Shown: piece by piece, positions 38,401 to 53,400 of the stretch
How positions within the stretch are numbered: position 1 is the stretch's first letter
Layout: each line of letters starts with the position of its first letter
Assembly: GCF_000003815.2 (NCBI RefSeq)
Contig: NC_049991.1
Location: 4,303,298-4,365,297 of the forward strand
Length of the DNA stretch: 62,000 nt
Direction of reading: 5' to 3'
Source of the DNA: Branchiostoma floridae
Lineage: Eukaryota > Chordata > Leptocardii > Amphioxiformes > Branchiostomatidae
The notes under the pieces: model-generated
Told to the model about the DNA's origin: nothing
Databases searched by the model: none
Seen by the model: only the letters and a program-made list of their open reading frames with translations
Translations under genes and position numbers: made by a program

Positions 38401-41400
38401 TATTTCAACCATACCACAGGTATGGTGAAATATGTTTTATTTGTAATGTTTCTTATTTCTCCGGTCAAATCTTCAGATTGATTCATCTCTCCTGGACCAA
38501 ATGACTTGAAATTTGCAATTTTTTTCCCAAAAAGGGACACTTTGGGGTCTTGTACCCTTTAACGACCAAATAACCTAAACTTTGGTACAGGCCAGGGGTG
38601 CACTATATATCTAAGTACCTATGCATGATATTTGTCATGAACCACTTCAAAATGATTTGGGGGGGGGGGGGGGGGTCATTTTCCAAAAAAAAATGAAGCA
38701 ACAGGACGATAAAATTCTTTTAAAAGTTTGACGTCTCAAATTCGGTAATGGCTCAGACAAAACTAGAAAAAGATCTAAGTTTTCAGCTTGAAGAAAATAA
38801 ACAATACTACAGCACAGTATCTGCACCTGCTTGATAGTTAGTAAAAGTTAAGACCTACTTGAATAAAAATAATAACGTTAACTGCAATTGTACCCATGTG
38901 CATCACAATGAGCTTATAACGTTACTTAAACCTAGTTACCTTCCTAAAAAATGTTGAATGGCTTCATGTAATTTCATGATGAAAATTTTATGAATGGAAG
39001 GTGTGGTAATTTTTTTTCACTTTCGAAAAAATAGGATCTGGTGATTCCAATAGCCAATTAGTTATGCATAGGAGCTCCTGTGGAAGAGTATATTCTTCCA
39101 TATGGGCCCGGGGCATATTGGGTAAGCTCCGTTTTCACATGAAATAAATTGACATATTAGTTCACTTTTGGGGAGAATTTACCGTTAAAATGTTCCATTT
39201 TCGCGCGGGGGTGATTTGTAACAGTTCAATGTTGCATGCTATGGCTGAAATATGCTGTATTTTCTCTCAAGCAAATGTGGGCCTTTCTTGTTTATCATAT
39301 GCCGATGATCTCGGCTGTATCTAGCTCTGAATTTAATAGATTTGATGCAATGGGGGACGTTTCACTCTGCACAATGTGGCCTCGTATCAGTGAATAGTAT
39401 ACGCGTACGTTATCAAGACTTATTTAGATCTGCCCTTCTTACATCTTACGTATACACTATAACAAAATGTATTTATGCATTCAGGTTGACTTAGGAGAAA
39501 TAAAGAGCGTCTCAGCCACCGCCATTCAGGGCACCTTTAACGCTTACTGGGTGAAGTCCTACGTACTACAGTATAGTTTAGATGGCATTGATTGGACGAC
39601 ATATAAAAGCGACGATGGCTCCGTAAAGGTATCATATTTACAAACATGTCTTCTTATTCTATTCGATTTCTAAACAGAAATAAGGAAATATGCCCTTCTA
39701 CCTTTACGAGGGTTATATGTTATATATATGTTATATATTAACAGTTATCTGCTAGGGTGTATATTTAACTTGCTAATGATATTGGTTCCATCTGTCATTT
39801 GTAGTGGTGACGAGCTGAATGTATTATGCAAAAGAGGAAAAATACTCACATTTATTTTTTTTGTTTACCGTCTAGGTATTTTCAGGCAACAATGACGCGA
39901 CCACCCCTGTAAGAAACACTTTGGACAACCCCATTCAAGCTCGTTTTGTGCGTTTTTTGCCTCAGACCTGGCAAAGTTGGCTGTGTATGAGGGTTGAAAT
40001 TTACGGTTGTGTGTACAGTACGTTTCTTTTGAAAATCCGAGCGTTGTTGCATTTGCAAAGCATAACTAATTGACTTGACACTGCTCCTCCTGCTGTTGCA
40101 TCACTTTTATTATGTGGAAGGCTACTAACCATTGGTACCGGTACAGAAACTTCAGGTCCAGGTCCGGTTCAGGTCCTGAGGATTGGCTTCCGGTCCGGAC
40201 CTGAACCTGGACCTGATTCAATATGTGAAAACTTGTGAATGAACAAAATCAAAACAATGGTCCATTTCGCTTCAAAGAAATCTGTTTTGTGGAGTATTCG
40301 ACGCACACTGGCATTTTAAACGCTACAAGGCTAACTGCCTCTCTACGATTGGCTATAAAACTTGGCAGAAACGACTATATATGGACTCTACGCTAATTCG
40401 CTCTTGTTATTTTTTTCGACCGGTAAGCCACCAAACGTGTGAATGCCTGACTATATAGTCTATTCATTTTCCAATAGGTCCAGCATCCGGTCCACCGTTA
40501 TTTCCGGACCGGTTCAATAATAAAAACCGGTTTTGTACCGGTACACCGTACCGGTACCCACCCCTACTACTAACGGTGATATAGCAAACAAATGCGGTGT
40601 CTGTATTCCTCACGGCTAGCTACTTAATGCTACTATAAGGACCCATGGCCCATCCTGTATATTTGTTCAACAATTATAACAGCCCACGGGGTGGGTTAGA
40701 CAACCTGGCGGGGTAGAGCCTTAGCGTGGCCGACCACTTATAAATCTCAAGCTCTATATACATACAACAGCATTGTAAGGATCAGGATCAGTGTCGACGT
40801 TGCTGGGTAAGCCTCTTTAGCGACCGACGGCACAAAAGAAAGTAAGTATGACAACATAAAAATACGCAGGGGAGTATAGGAAAAGTCAGGACAATGTAGG
40901 AGAGTGCAGCACAATATAGGAGACAGCAGGACAATGTGAAAGAAAGCAGGACATGGTAACAGGAAGTAGGAGAAAACATGAGAAAGCAGAATGATAAAGG
41001 CGAATAGGTTCCTCCCCTGTCAAAGTATTGTACATTGTCAGGCATCTAAATTACATTAGCCTGGGTTGCTTGAGGGACACATCTGCCAGCAAAATTCCTA
41101 CACAACATTATAAAATGTAAACAAATCAAAATGCCACAATTCTTCTGTGAGAACGTAGAAATACATCCTATGTGGATTCTCTTGGCTTTTTCCTGATACA
41201 CGTTGGTAAATGTGAAACTTGCCATCTTTGGACATCTTTAGTAAATCACATATTGAGGAAATTATCGGGTAGATAGACGTTGGTGATCATTATCATAGGG
41301 TTGTCGGTTGACAATGCAACCCAAGAGCTAATTCTTTCCCACCTCCTCCTAACGGTTCTAAAATCGGGTATTTCTATTTGTTTTCACCGACACCAGGGGG

Positions 41401-44400
41401 CTGCCCCGAGCCACCGACCCCAGCGAACACCATCAGGAGCGCCTGTTCCTCCCCCTACATACACGGAGAGAAATGTACGTACGAGTGCACTACAGGGTTC
41501 ACGCAAGCTTCTGGCAGCAGCGAAAAGACCTGCATTGATGGACAATGGACTGGAAGCGACCTGGTCTGTGACTTAGGTATGTACGAAATTAATATTTTTT
41601 ATAAGAAGAAGCGAATTTGAAAGAGGCGGACAACAATGTAAAAGCCTTTACGGTTAACTATAACAATAATCTAAGTAAAAGGCCACAGCAAGTATATTTC
41701 ACGGTTGACATCCGCGCCTCATTACTCTTTGCCTGATTTCAGGAAAAAAAAAAGAATTTTTTTCTTCTTTAGAGATGGTCGACATGACGAAAAATTACAA
41801 AATGAGCAAATGTGTTGTACTAATGATTGTACTTGCAGAAGTGACACTAGCGAGATAGCCATGATTGACGGGGTGTGAAAGTGAAACTAGTTCGGCCCCT
41901 TTTCCACTTGACGGCGATCTCACCGCGCTCTCGCTGCGATGAGAAATTAATTGGCTATAATAATAATAATAACTAGAGTTCGGGGACCTCATACCTCCGT
42001 GAAGTATTTATTGCTTTTTGTGGATGTTATGTATGTTGATGGTCGGTTGTATTTGAGTGTAATGGATATTACTGTTATTACGGGGACAAGTTGATGCCAG
42101 ATATATGATAATGCCTGTACTTACCAACACAACATCAGCATACCGCCACGCGGAGCACAAAATTTATCACCGCAATCGAAGTATAACACACCAGGTCCCC
42201 AAAGGCACAAGTGGCTAAATACAAAATTATTTATCATATTCAAATTGTTCAGCATCGGCAAACAGTTGCTCTAATCGGTCAACTGTTACATTAACCTAAT
42301 CAGTTGCTATACGCATCAACTGTTCAGATAAGGGATTACCTAACACATCCACATAATAGATATGTAATAAATCCAATTACATACTAACGAAACTTCCGCG
42401 TAACGCAAGGCGCACCACATTACATCTAACAGCACAAACGAAATATAACACACTGTGTCCCCAAACTCACAAACACATACATGCAATTTATTATCACAAT
42501 CAAAATTGTCCGGCTTCCCCAAACGGATGTTCTAAAATGTCGGGATGGGCAAACAGCTGCTCTAAGGTGCCAACTGTTACAAATATTTCAAACAGTTGCC
42601 ATCAACATCAGGACATCAACTGTTCAGATAATTACCAAACACATCCAGATAATAGATATAAAATTTAACCAAATACATACTAACACAACTTCAATGTAAT
42701 GCAAGGTAGAACACAACATCTAATCACTTTTAGCTTTCAAACTAAGTATGAAGCCAATCCATCCAGCCATTCTTGAGTTATCTTGTACACAAACATACAA
42801 ATACAACTGAAAATATTCAAATTGACCGGAATGGACAAACAGCTGCTCTAAGGAGACAACTGTTACAGATATCCTAATAAAACATAAATAAAACTAATTA
42901 TCATATTCAAAAAGCTTGGGGTTCCCCAAACAGCTATCATACAAATCACCACTATCTGCTTGACATAAGCTCATTAACAAACGCTTAAATCACGATGCCT
43001 GTTCCAATATATCGCAGATATAGGGGTGATTTCTGATATTATTACATCGATTATAACGACAGATACGGCACCCAAAATCTCATCAATTCGAGATTTCATC
43101 ACACCCCACCAACACAACAAGTATGAAATCTATCCATCCAGCCGTTCTTGAGTAATCTTGTACACAGACAGACAAACATAACAGAAAATATAACCTCCAT
43201 GACATTTCATGGAGGTAATTAACATATTTAAAAAGCTCGGGGTTCCCCAAACAGCTGTCATACAAATCACCATCTGCTTGGAGATAAGCTCATTAACAAA
43301 CGCTTAAAGCACGATGCATATAGGGGTGATTTTTGATATTATATCGCAGATATGTGGGTGATTTCTGATGTTATTAATACATTGATTATAACGACAGATA
43401 CGGCACCCAAAATCTCATCAATTCGAGCTTTTATCACACCCCACCAACATAACAAGTATGAAACCAATCCATTCAGCCGTTCTTGAGTAATCTTGTACTC
43501 AGACCCAAACAGCTGTCATACAAATCACCTCACTATCTGCTTGGAGCTAAGCCCATTAACAAACGCTTAAAGCACGATGCCTGTTCCAATATATCGCAGA
43601 TATAGGGGTGATTTCTGATAATATTACATTGATTATAATGACAGATATGGCTCCCAAAATCTCATCGATTCGAGCTTTCATCACACCCCACCAACACAAC
43701 AAGTATGAAACCAATCCATCTAGCCGTTCTTGAGTAATCTTGTACACAGACAGATACACATAACAGAAAATATAACCTCCATGAATAATAATGGTTTATT
43801 GGGTCCATTAAAAAGTACAGATTCGTAGGAAATTGGTCCTGAATTGCTGCATGCACTAACATAGATTGTAACATGGACAACATAACGAGGACATTTAAAA
43901 TCGTTTACAATTATCAAACGTATTAAAATATATACAGATTTATATACAGATTGGGTTGACCGATTAAATCGACAGACGATATAAGGTAAAAACGGCACAG
44001 TTCATGGGTTCAGTAGTCGGACGATGTGCGGAATGGTACTGTTTTATACCGCTCCATTCTGGCATTGATAGTGGTCAGTTTGTTGTGTGATCTGGTACGT
44101 ATACACCGTCCGCTGGTTTTGCCTCGGGTTGGTGGAAGCCGCTGTCTGAATGTTCTTGATTGCAACAAGGTGAGGCCGAACTTCTTGGTAAGCTGTTCCC
44201 GTCGTTGCTGGAGAGTGGGTAGTCCTAGTAGGTCGCATGCTTCTGAGTACTTTGTATAGCATCTACCGAGGATTATCCGACATGCACGGCGCTGAATGCT
44301 CTCTATCTGGGCTGTTTGGGTTGATGTAAGCCCAGGACTCCAGACGGGGCAGGCATACTCGCACAGCGGACGCACGTAGGTTATGTACACAGCCACCAGG

Positions 44401-47400
44401 TCAGGTACAGAGAGTTTGAATCTTTTGAGGTGGCGTAGTAGGAAGAGTCGTCTGCTACTCTGACAGATGATGTGGTTCACTTGGCCGTTCCATTTCAGAT
44501 CGGACTGCACTATCACCCCTAACAGTTTGGCGTAAGTGACTTGTTGAAGGGGATGGCCATCAATATGCAACGTTGGGAGGGGAGGTGGAACTTTTGTGAA
44601 CCATACATGCATTCACTCTCTCGGCGCTCTCGCGGCCAGAGCGCCGTGAGAGCACCGCGACGCCAGAAAAGCTGTTCTAGTGGAATCTCTCCAGCGACAT
44701 AAATTTCTTTATCATGCCCTGTTATTAGCGTAAATCATACAATACTAAAACACTTCGATTTATTGAAAATAGGACTTCAATGATCTAAATGACAGATGAA
44801 AACTGATGTGCTGTGCGCTCTATTGGCGCTCACGGCGCTCGCTGTGCGCTCTCTTGGCGCTTTCTCTGCGCTCATCGTTGGATCGCCGTCCACGGCGCTC
44901 TCACGGTAACTGCTTTGAGCAGGTTCAAAACAGTCACGGAGGTAATCGCGACTTGGCGCTCCCACCGCGCTGTCTGCGCGCTATTGTCAGTTTAAGGTCA
45001 CAGAGGGAGCACCGTGAGAGCACCGTCCTAGTGGAAAGGGGGTATTAGTGATTCCAGTCGAAAACACTAGTGCCACTTTTACTACACCAGTGCCTGTTTT
45101 GATGTACAAGAATGAAAGCAATGTTGGCAGTGATGCCATGTATTGTCCCTTTAATTCTTGTTACAACGTTTATGGTGTCTATTTTTAAAATGTAGCCATA
45201 CTGTTTTATTTCTCTTTAACTCACTATTTTTGCAGTCTAAAGAGGATGTCATCCATAAAATTTACTTGCTGTGGCCTAAATGGAATACAATCACATTCGC
45301 CAAGAAGGTTATCCATGTAGCTTGATTTAAGAGTTTGAAAGAGAAGTTGTTGACCAATGATGATTATTACTTTTTAGATGTCAGGAGGTAAAAGAATTGC
45401 ACAATAAGAAGTTTTATCAATCAAGTTGGACTCTCCAACATATTACATACGTAACTGAAAAGATAGAGGAGGATTTTGATAGACAATCAATATGTGTCAC
45501 TTCCACAAGTAATGAGAAAATACTATGGTTCCGTAGCAGTAAATGAAGGAAACTATCGTTAGGAGGCTGTCTTACATCACCTTAGATTGGAGATACTCTG
45601 TTACGTAAGGGCTCAATGTGCTTCAGGCTAGATCAGTACTGAACAGTATAATACATAAATTATTAAAGTATTTACAATAGAGCTCATAATTCGTGTGAGA
45701 CAGACATCAGCTAAAACCGATATGTATCTTGTAACCATATTTACAACAAACAACTAGAAAGGCCGACATTTGCTTAAGAGCAAATACAGCATATTTCAGC
45801 CATACCCCTTCCCACGCAACATTGGACTGTTCCAAATCACCCCTGCGCAAAAATGGAACATCCTCTTAACAGTACATTATCCCCCAAAGTGGACTGGTAT
45901 TGTGAATTGATTCCAGGTAAAAACAGAGCTTGCTTCTATTATTCAGAAAATGACAATAATCACACCTTCCATTCAGAAAATTTTCATCATGACTGAAAAT
46001 TGTTGAATGACTTCATGTAATGTCATTAACAATTTTCAGTACGATAACTAGGTGTACGTTTAAAAAAGTATAAGCTCTTTGTGATGTGGGTACATTTATT
46101 ATTGCAGTGAACTTGTTTATTCAAGTAGGGCATACGATTTAATAATTATCAAGCAGGTGCAGGTACTGTAGGAGCGTTTGTTTTCTTCAAGCTGTAAAAC
46201 TGTTAAACTGTTTTACTTTGTATGCAATCAGCCATCGAGCCTATTCTTATTTTAGTTTAACAACTTCCAGCCAGACCTGGAAGATACGATTGAACCTTGT
46301 TCGAGGATTCATTTTCGTCTGTCTGGTCAGTCTGTTCATACCCTGGCGCTGAGAGTGTTTTATTGGGCTGAAACTCTGGCAGTTTAAAGTTACTTACAAT
46401 TTAAATGTTCAAAGTTTATGTCAAACAACAACAGCACTAGGAAATGTGGCCACTATAGACAGGTGGTCACTATAGAGAAAATGCTGATCTATTGACTAGG
46501 AGCCATACGTTACACATGATTTCAGTACACTGATCATTAATCATATAAACATTGCACAGGTAAGCCAATTGTTTAGATGTACAATTAAGTTCAAATAATT
46601 CTGAAGAGAAATATTGATGAGAAAATAATCATTCTCGCCACTGTCTAACTTATAATTACGTATCAAAACTAAACGCAGATTTTCTAACTAACGCACCTTT
46701 CGCCGACTTTATCAAAGGACCGCCGGCTATCAATCAAACACGGCTGTTGATTAGACTTAGAGTTTCAAACAGTCATGTGCTGTGTGCCAGTTGACAGCGA
46801 ACTTCATGCTACGTGATGTTTTACATTGCTTGGACCTTCTTTCCTACAGCGGTGCTTCTACAAAATATTTAGACTGTAACACTGAGTCCCACATGTTTTA
46901 TAGAATAGAATTTGACGCAGAACAGCGTTTTTTGCTGGGTATTTTTCTTGAAACATGTTCGTGGGAATATCAGCGAGGCGGCGACGTAGGGATATCAGAC
47001 CGTCAACAAAAGTCGCACGGCGGCTAACGGCGCAGCAAAGATACTAGCGCTATAAATAAGCGCTTCAACTAAGGATGGCAACCCGTACAATATTTTTGTA
47101 TACTGTTGAGCTAAGTAAAGTTTGTTGTTTATGAGGTTTTAGTTGTCTTTGAAGCTTTGACCCGAAATATTTTAAAGTCAAACTGCTGAAGAGAAGTAAG
47201 TGACTGCTACGATTATCGTAGATATGGCCCTAAAAAACTGATAAAAGAAGCCTTCTCAATAGTCTAAAATGCAAGAGCTTCCGGGGGGGCTTCGCCCACC
47301 TGGGTCCCCCCCACAGTGGCCCTGCCCCTGGACCCCGCCAGGGACATTCGGCGGCCCCCGGACCCCTGTCCGACGCTTTGAAAAAATCCTGGCGAGAAGT

Positions 47401-50400
47401 CTGTACGGCCTGAGTCTTCAAGTTAACGTATTGTGTGGTCCCGCTTATGAATATTAATTAGCCTCCGCTTTCCTCTTCGCTGATTGGCTGAACCATTAAT
47501 TGAATTAACTCTTCCTGCCGGCTAGACGCAGGTGCAGATGTCGGCTCTGTGGGGTGAACGTCCGAAAGGTCATGGCATGGCGAACGAAAGAAAACCAATT
47601 TCCAATAAAAAAAGTGCTGTAATTAAGCCTTTTACAGTACTTTATGCCATATTTTACTTGGATCATTTTACCAACTATCTTATGCCTATCTATACCAAAT
47701 GTTACTCATACCAGGGTACAGGGGTGCAAAAGATACCGTTATAAGACCGTCAACGACAGTCGCACGGAGCTAACAGCGCAGCGAAAATACCAAAGTTATA
47801 AGTACTGTTGAACTCAGTAACGTTAAAGTTTGTTTTTAGCTGCTTTGACGGTTTGACCTGAAATAGTGTTACGCTACACTCCTGAAGAGAAGTTAAGTGA
47901 CTGCTGCGATTATCATAGATATGCCCCTAAGAACTGATACAATATAAAGCCTTCTGAATAGTGTAAAATGCGAGAGCCTTAGGCGGGCTTCGCTCCCCCT
48001 GGCGGGAACACTGCTATATACGGGATCATGAGGCCCCGCTTATGAATATTAATTAGCCTTTGGCCTCCTCTTCGCTGATTGGCTAGGTCTTTGATTCAAT
48101 TAACTCTCCGGCTGACGCGCACAGGTGTGGCTCTGTGCGGGGTCACGGAAGGTCACGTCAGGAGGCCAAAAGAAAACAAATTTCCCCTCAGAAAAGTGCC
48201 AAAATTAATCATTTTAAAGTTGTTTATGTCAAAAATTTTACTTGAATCTTGTTACCAAGTATCTAATGCCTATCTATACCAAATTTCAGGTCATTTAATT
48301 GTAATTCCAGGGTACAGGAGCCAAAAGTGTCCTTTTTTGGTCAAAAATTGGCCAAAAATCGCAAAAATAAGCATTTTGTTGCACTGTACACCAAAAGTGT
48401 TATTGAATTTATATGAAGGTATTATCAAGGCACATCTGTGTCAAATTTCAGCTCATTCGGTTGCAATACCAAGGTACAGGAGCCAAAAGTGTCCTTTTTT
48501 GGTCAAAAATTGGTCAAAAAATCGCAAAAATAAGCATTTTGTTGTATCATATCATATCATATCACATCATCGGATAGGAGGCAGTTTGCCTGTGAAATCC
48601 GCTTCTAACGATTACAATTAAAAACTAGTTTCCGTTTTATTTAACAATTAACAATTAAAAACGTGTCGATTTTATTCAACAATTAACAATTAAAAGCTAG
48701 AATCTAGAGTTTGTGAAAAGAGACTGTAATAACAATATAGAGTTCATGTTGGGTTAGGCGTGTACTCAATGCCCCCCCAGTAACTGTCCAGCTTTGATTT
48801 GAAAATGTTTACAGAGTCAGCAGCCACTACATCCGCGGGAAGATCGTTCCATGCATTGATGACCCTAACGCTGAAGAAATTGGACCGAGCTGACTTTTTG
48901 GCTAGGGGTTTCACAATCTTGAAGGAGTGTCCTCTGGTACGTCCATCAACATTGAATTTGAAAAGGCGGTTAGGGTCAATGCGGTCAAACCCCTTGACGA
49001 TCTTAAATAGCTGTATCATGTCGCCTCTCTTACGGCGGTGTTCAAGGGTGGGGAGCCTGAGGCGGCGCAGTCTATCCTCGTAGGTAAGTTCACCAAAACC
49101 AGGTATAAGTCGCGTCGCCTTATGTTGTACTCTATCGAGTAGTTGCTGGTCACCTTTGAAGTGAGGACCCCAAATGACGTTGCCATACTCTAGTATAGGG
49201 CGAACCATGGTCTTGTACAATATGGGCACAGTTGTCTCATCGAGCCGTTGAAAACTCTTCCTGATTAGTCCCAGGGTTCGGAATGCCTTGCCGGCGGTGG
49301 TGGTACAATGCGCATGGAATTTCAGTTTTTGGTCGACAATTACACCCAGATCCCGCTCCTCACTGGTTTCTTCCAAGGTGAGGCCTTGCATCTCGTATTG
49401 TTGGCATGGGTTACCATACCCAATATGCATGCGTTTACATTTCGTGATGTTGAAGCTGAGCTGCCAGTCCTTAGACCAATCTGCCAATTTGTCGATGTCT
49501 GCTTGTAAGGTGGCAACCTCCTCTGGAGAACTCACTCGACGGAACACCTTGGTGTCGTCTGCAAAGAGGCGACAGGCACTTTCTATAGTGCTTGGCATGT
49601 CGTTAATGAAAATAACAAAGAGAATTGGTCCAAGCACAGATCCTTGGGGAATTCCACTTGAAACCATGGCCCATTCTGACAATTCACCATCAACGCAAAC
49701 ACGCTGTCTTCTGTCTGTTAAAAAGGCCTGAATCCAACCATGCAGTTTTCCGCTAATACCGTACTGGCTGAGTTTGTGCATCAAGCGTGCGTGGGGTACT
49801 CTGTCAAAGGCCTTCTGAAAATCTAGGTAGATGGCATCCAGGGGTTCACTTGCCTCCACCGCTTGAGTCCAAAGGTCCATTGTGGTGATTAGCTGTGTTA
49901 TGCACGATCTTCCAGGCACAAAGCCATGCTGCTGGTCACAGAAGAGTTCGTTCACCATCATGTGGTCTGCAAGAGCATCCCTAATAACAGACTCGAACAG
50001 TTTCACAATGACAGACGTAAGACTAATAGGGCGGAAGTTCCCAGGTTCGTTCTTCGGTCCCTTCTTGTGTATGGCAGTTATGTGGGCAAGTCTCCATTCC
50101 TCTGCCAGCCGGCCTTCATCCAGCGACTTTCGGAAGAGAATAGCAAGCGGTCTGGCTACGGCTTCCGCGACCTCTGCGAGTATCTTGGGATGCAGAACAT
50201 CTGGACCGGGGGACTTATCCTTCTTGAGCTTTTTCAGTTTTTTCAGAATACCTTCAGGAGTAATTGTGATGTCCTCCAGGTTGGGTCCGTAGTACTTAGC
50301 TTCCATTCTGGGCATGCGGCCAGTTTCTTCTCTCGTAAACACACTGCAGAAGAACTGGTTCAAGGTGTCTGCCTTCTCCTTGCTGCTAGTCGTCATGGTA

Positions 50401-53400
50401 CCATCCGCCATCTTCAGGTCTCCGATTACAGATTTGCTCTTGAGACGAGAGTTAACGTATTTCCAAAAAGACTTAGGGTTCCGTTTTACGTCTCGAACAA
50501 GGTTAGACTCAAACTCATATCGGAGCTTCCTGGTGAGCTTTCTGAGGTCATTCCGCAGAGCAGCGTATCGGGCGTAATCCACCTCGTCTCCAGATGCAGT
50601 GTAACGGTCCCAACTACTCCGCTTTTTCTTGCTGAGACTCTTGACTGCTGGGGTGGAGTACAAGTTCTTCTTACATGACTTCTTGCTCGTCAGAGGGATA
50701 TGTGAAGTAATACTGGTTTGTAGAATGCTAATGAAATCACTGTACGCCTCGTCGAAGGACTTGTCCATGAGCCTGGTGTCCCAGTCAATACCAGATAAGT
50801 CTGCAGCCATATTGACGTAGTCACCACGGTATAGGCTGAGTCTTGGCGTTGGATTGTCCTTTCTCTCGGAGTATAGTCTGGTTTCAAACTGCAGCCTTAT
50901 ATGGTCACTATGTCCAATACCAGGTAAGTACTCAATGTTTTCCACCATTCCATCTTCATCTGTCAGAACTAGATCAAGAATGTTCGGTAACTCACCAGGT
51001 CTGTATCTAGTGGGCTTGAAGACATGTTGGTACAGAAGGTTTTCATGCACACAACGAAGAAAAAGGTGGGATGGGTGAGCGTCATTTGCACATGAGGTTG
51101 CTTGTTCCCAGTCGATTTCAGGATAGTTGAAATCACCAGCGATTACGAGGTGCGTAGGACTAGTCCCCGTGACTACTTGTAGAAGTTGTGCCAAGTGTTC
51201 AGTTGACGACTTTGGGTCAGAAGACGGGCTTCTGTAGATGCCTCCTATTAATAGTTTATCGCGTCCTCTCAAACGTACTTGCACCCACAGGTGCTCCTGG
51301 AACTCAATGTCACTGTAGGAGACTTCGGTTGCATCAATGTAGTCTGCTGTGTAGATCACAATCCCTCGCTTTCCCAGTGTTCCAAGATTTCCCTGGTCAG
51401 GGTCAAAGTTCATGTGAGCTGTGAACCCGGGGATGGCGATTCTAGCTGCTCCAATAGGTAATCTCTGAGCCTTGGGGATCGCTTCCGTTATAATTATCAC
51501 ATCAGGCTTTTTTGTTGATATGGCTAACGTCAAGTCGTCCCTTTTGTTTGGAAGTTGATCAATGTTTGTGTACATAATGTTCAGTTTACTCTCCTCCTTC
51601 CTGTTACTACATGGTAGATGGTTGTGGTTGTCGAGTCAGTCAGTCAGTAGTTGTACTGTACACCAAAAGTATTATTGAATTTATATGGGGGCATTATCAA
51701 GGCACATCTCTGTCAAATTTCAGCTCATTTGGTTGTAATACCAGGGTACAGGGGCCAAAAGTATCCTTTTTTGGTCAAAAATTGGTCAAAAAATCGCAAA
51801 AATAAGCATTTTGTTGTACTGTACACCAAAAGTGTTATCGAATTTATATGGGGGCATTATCAAGGCACATCTCTGTCAAATTTCAGCTCATTTGGTTGTA
51901 ATACCAGGGTACAGGGGCCAAAATATACAGTTTTGGTCTAAAATTGACCAAAAAATCTCAATAAAATCATTTTAGAGGCAGATATGAAAAAACTGAGAAA
52001 AAGCATCAAGGTATTTGCCCATTCTACCCTTGTGCCAAATTTCAGGTCATTCGGTCCAGGAACGGCGGAGATGAATCACTTTGAAGATTTGACAGGAGAA
52101 AGAAAGAAGAAACATTACGAATACAATATATTTCACCATACTATGTATGGCTGAAATATAAAAAAATCACTGACCATCCTGATTAATGAAGCGTGTCAGG
52201 TATGGAATACAGGACTTTAGAAACCGATATTGGTTTTAGCTTTCTGGTAGTATACAGTTTGTGCTTATTGCGAGTCGCCCTGCCTGTGATCTGTATCTTA
52301 GATGGAGAAATATAGGCAGATGTTTCATGTAAGACATAACGAAATCGCCGGCGAGCGCAGCCAGGCATGCGAGGCCTGTCCGGGTCCATGCCCGACCGCG
52401 CCGTCCATGTGTAAGCCGCATCATCACGAAATACGCGACGATATCATCACGAAATCGTCGGCAAGCGCAGCCAGGGATGCGGGGGCCTGTCGGGGTTTAT
52501 GCCCGACCGCGCCGTCTATGTAATGTACGGGTAATCTGTCCTGTAGTATTGTACTAGGTCTTGCTGTTGCGAGGCCACCGGGTCACGCTAGTTCTCACGT
52601 ACGGGACGACCTGGCCTTTCTGCGGTACAAGATATTGTGGATAACCGTTTCGACTAGTGTGACAGAATACGGATGGTAAAAATGTCCTGTAGTATTGTAG
52701 TATTGTAGTAGGTCTGACGTTGGAAAGCTAGCAGGGCACGCCACTGCTCACGTACGGGACGACCTAGCCTCTCTGCCGTAAATGACATCGTGGTTGGCGA
52801 GTCAGATTGGTGGGATGACATTATACGGATGATCCAAAATGTCCTGTAGTATTGTTACAGTAGTAGATCTTGCCGTTGTAAGGCTAGCGGGGCACGCCAC
52901 TGCTTATGTACGGGACGACATGGCCTCTTTGCTGTAAAAGATATCGTGGTTGGCCGGTCGGACTGGTGGGATGACATTATACGGATGGTCCTAACGGGGT
53001 CTATGCCCGACCGCGCCGTCTATGTAATGTACGGGTAATCTGTCCTGTAGTATTGTAGTAGGTCTTCCTGTTGCGAGGCCACCGGGGCACGCCGAAATAG
53101 GACAATATATTAGAAAGCAGGAAAATATAAGAGATTAAGTAGGACAGTATATTAGGAAGCAGGACAATATAGGAGAAAACATGGACATTTAGGTAAACTT
53201 AGGAGTATATATGAGAAAGCAATAAAATTCCAACAGGGGATTCTTCTTCCTTTTCGTAAAAACCTTTAATAGAGAGCCTCTAAGGTCTCTGTGTTCTCTT
53301 CCGAGACTATGACCTCTCCTCGGGACGTACAATGAAACCGTATGCACTAATGTTATTTACAGTTCACGCTTCAGACCCAAACATTGCATCAGGAAGAGCT

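Larger units (their letters stand above)
45754..52160 (-). mobile_element. 6.4-kb palindrome-ended composite element copy (d), gene 2 intron 7
   Basis: It is absent from gene 1 (12724 reads through). Reverse orientation: the left edge is CTAGAAAGGCCGACATTTGC, the right edge the palindrome ending GTATGGCTGAAATA. From right to left: palindrome, GAAA remnant, ~163-bp core repeats, CCAAT-like block (48040-48110 and 47450-47520, part of a ~600-bp duplication), then diverse sequence. A CR1-like LINE (48547-51649) is nested in the core repeats. No rolling-circle or DDE protein was recognised. Confidence 0.62.

Noticed and set aside
46782-47027. 81-codon ORF
   Set aside because: Inside the repeat composite, no homology recognised, absent from the second copy of the local duplication.
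47230-47457. Opposed GC-rich ORFs
   Set aside because: A short GC island inside element (d) gives open frames on both strands; no domain.
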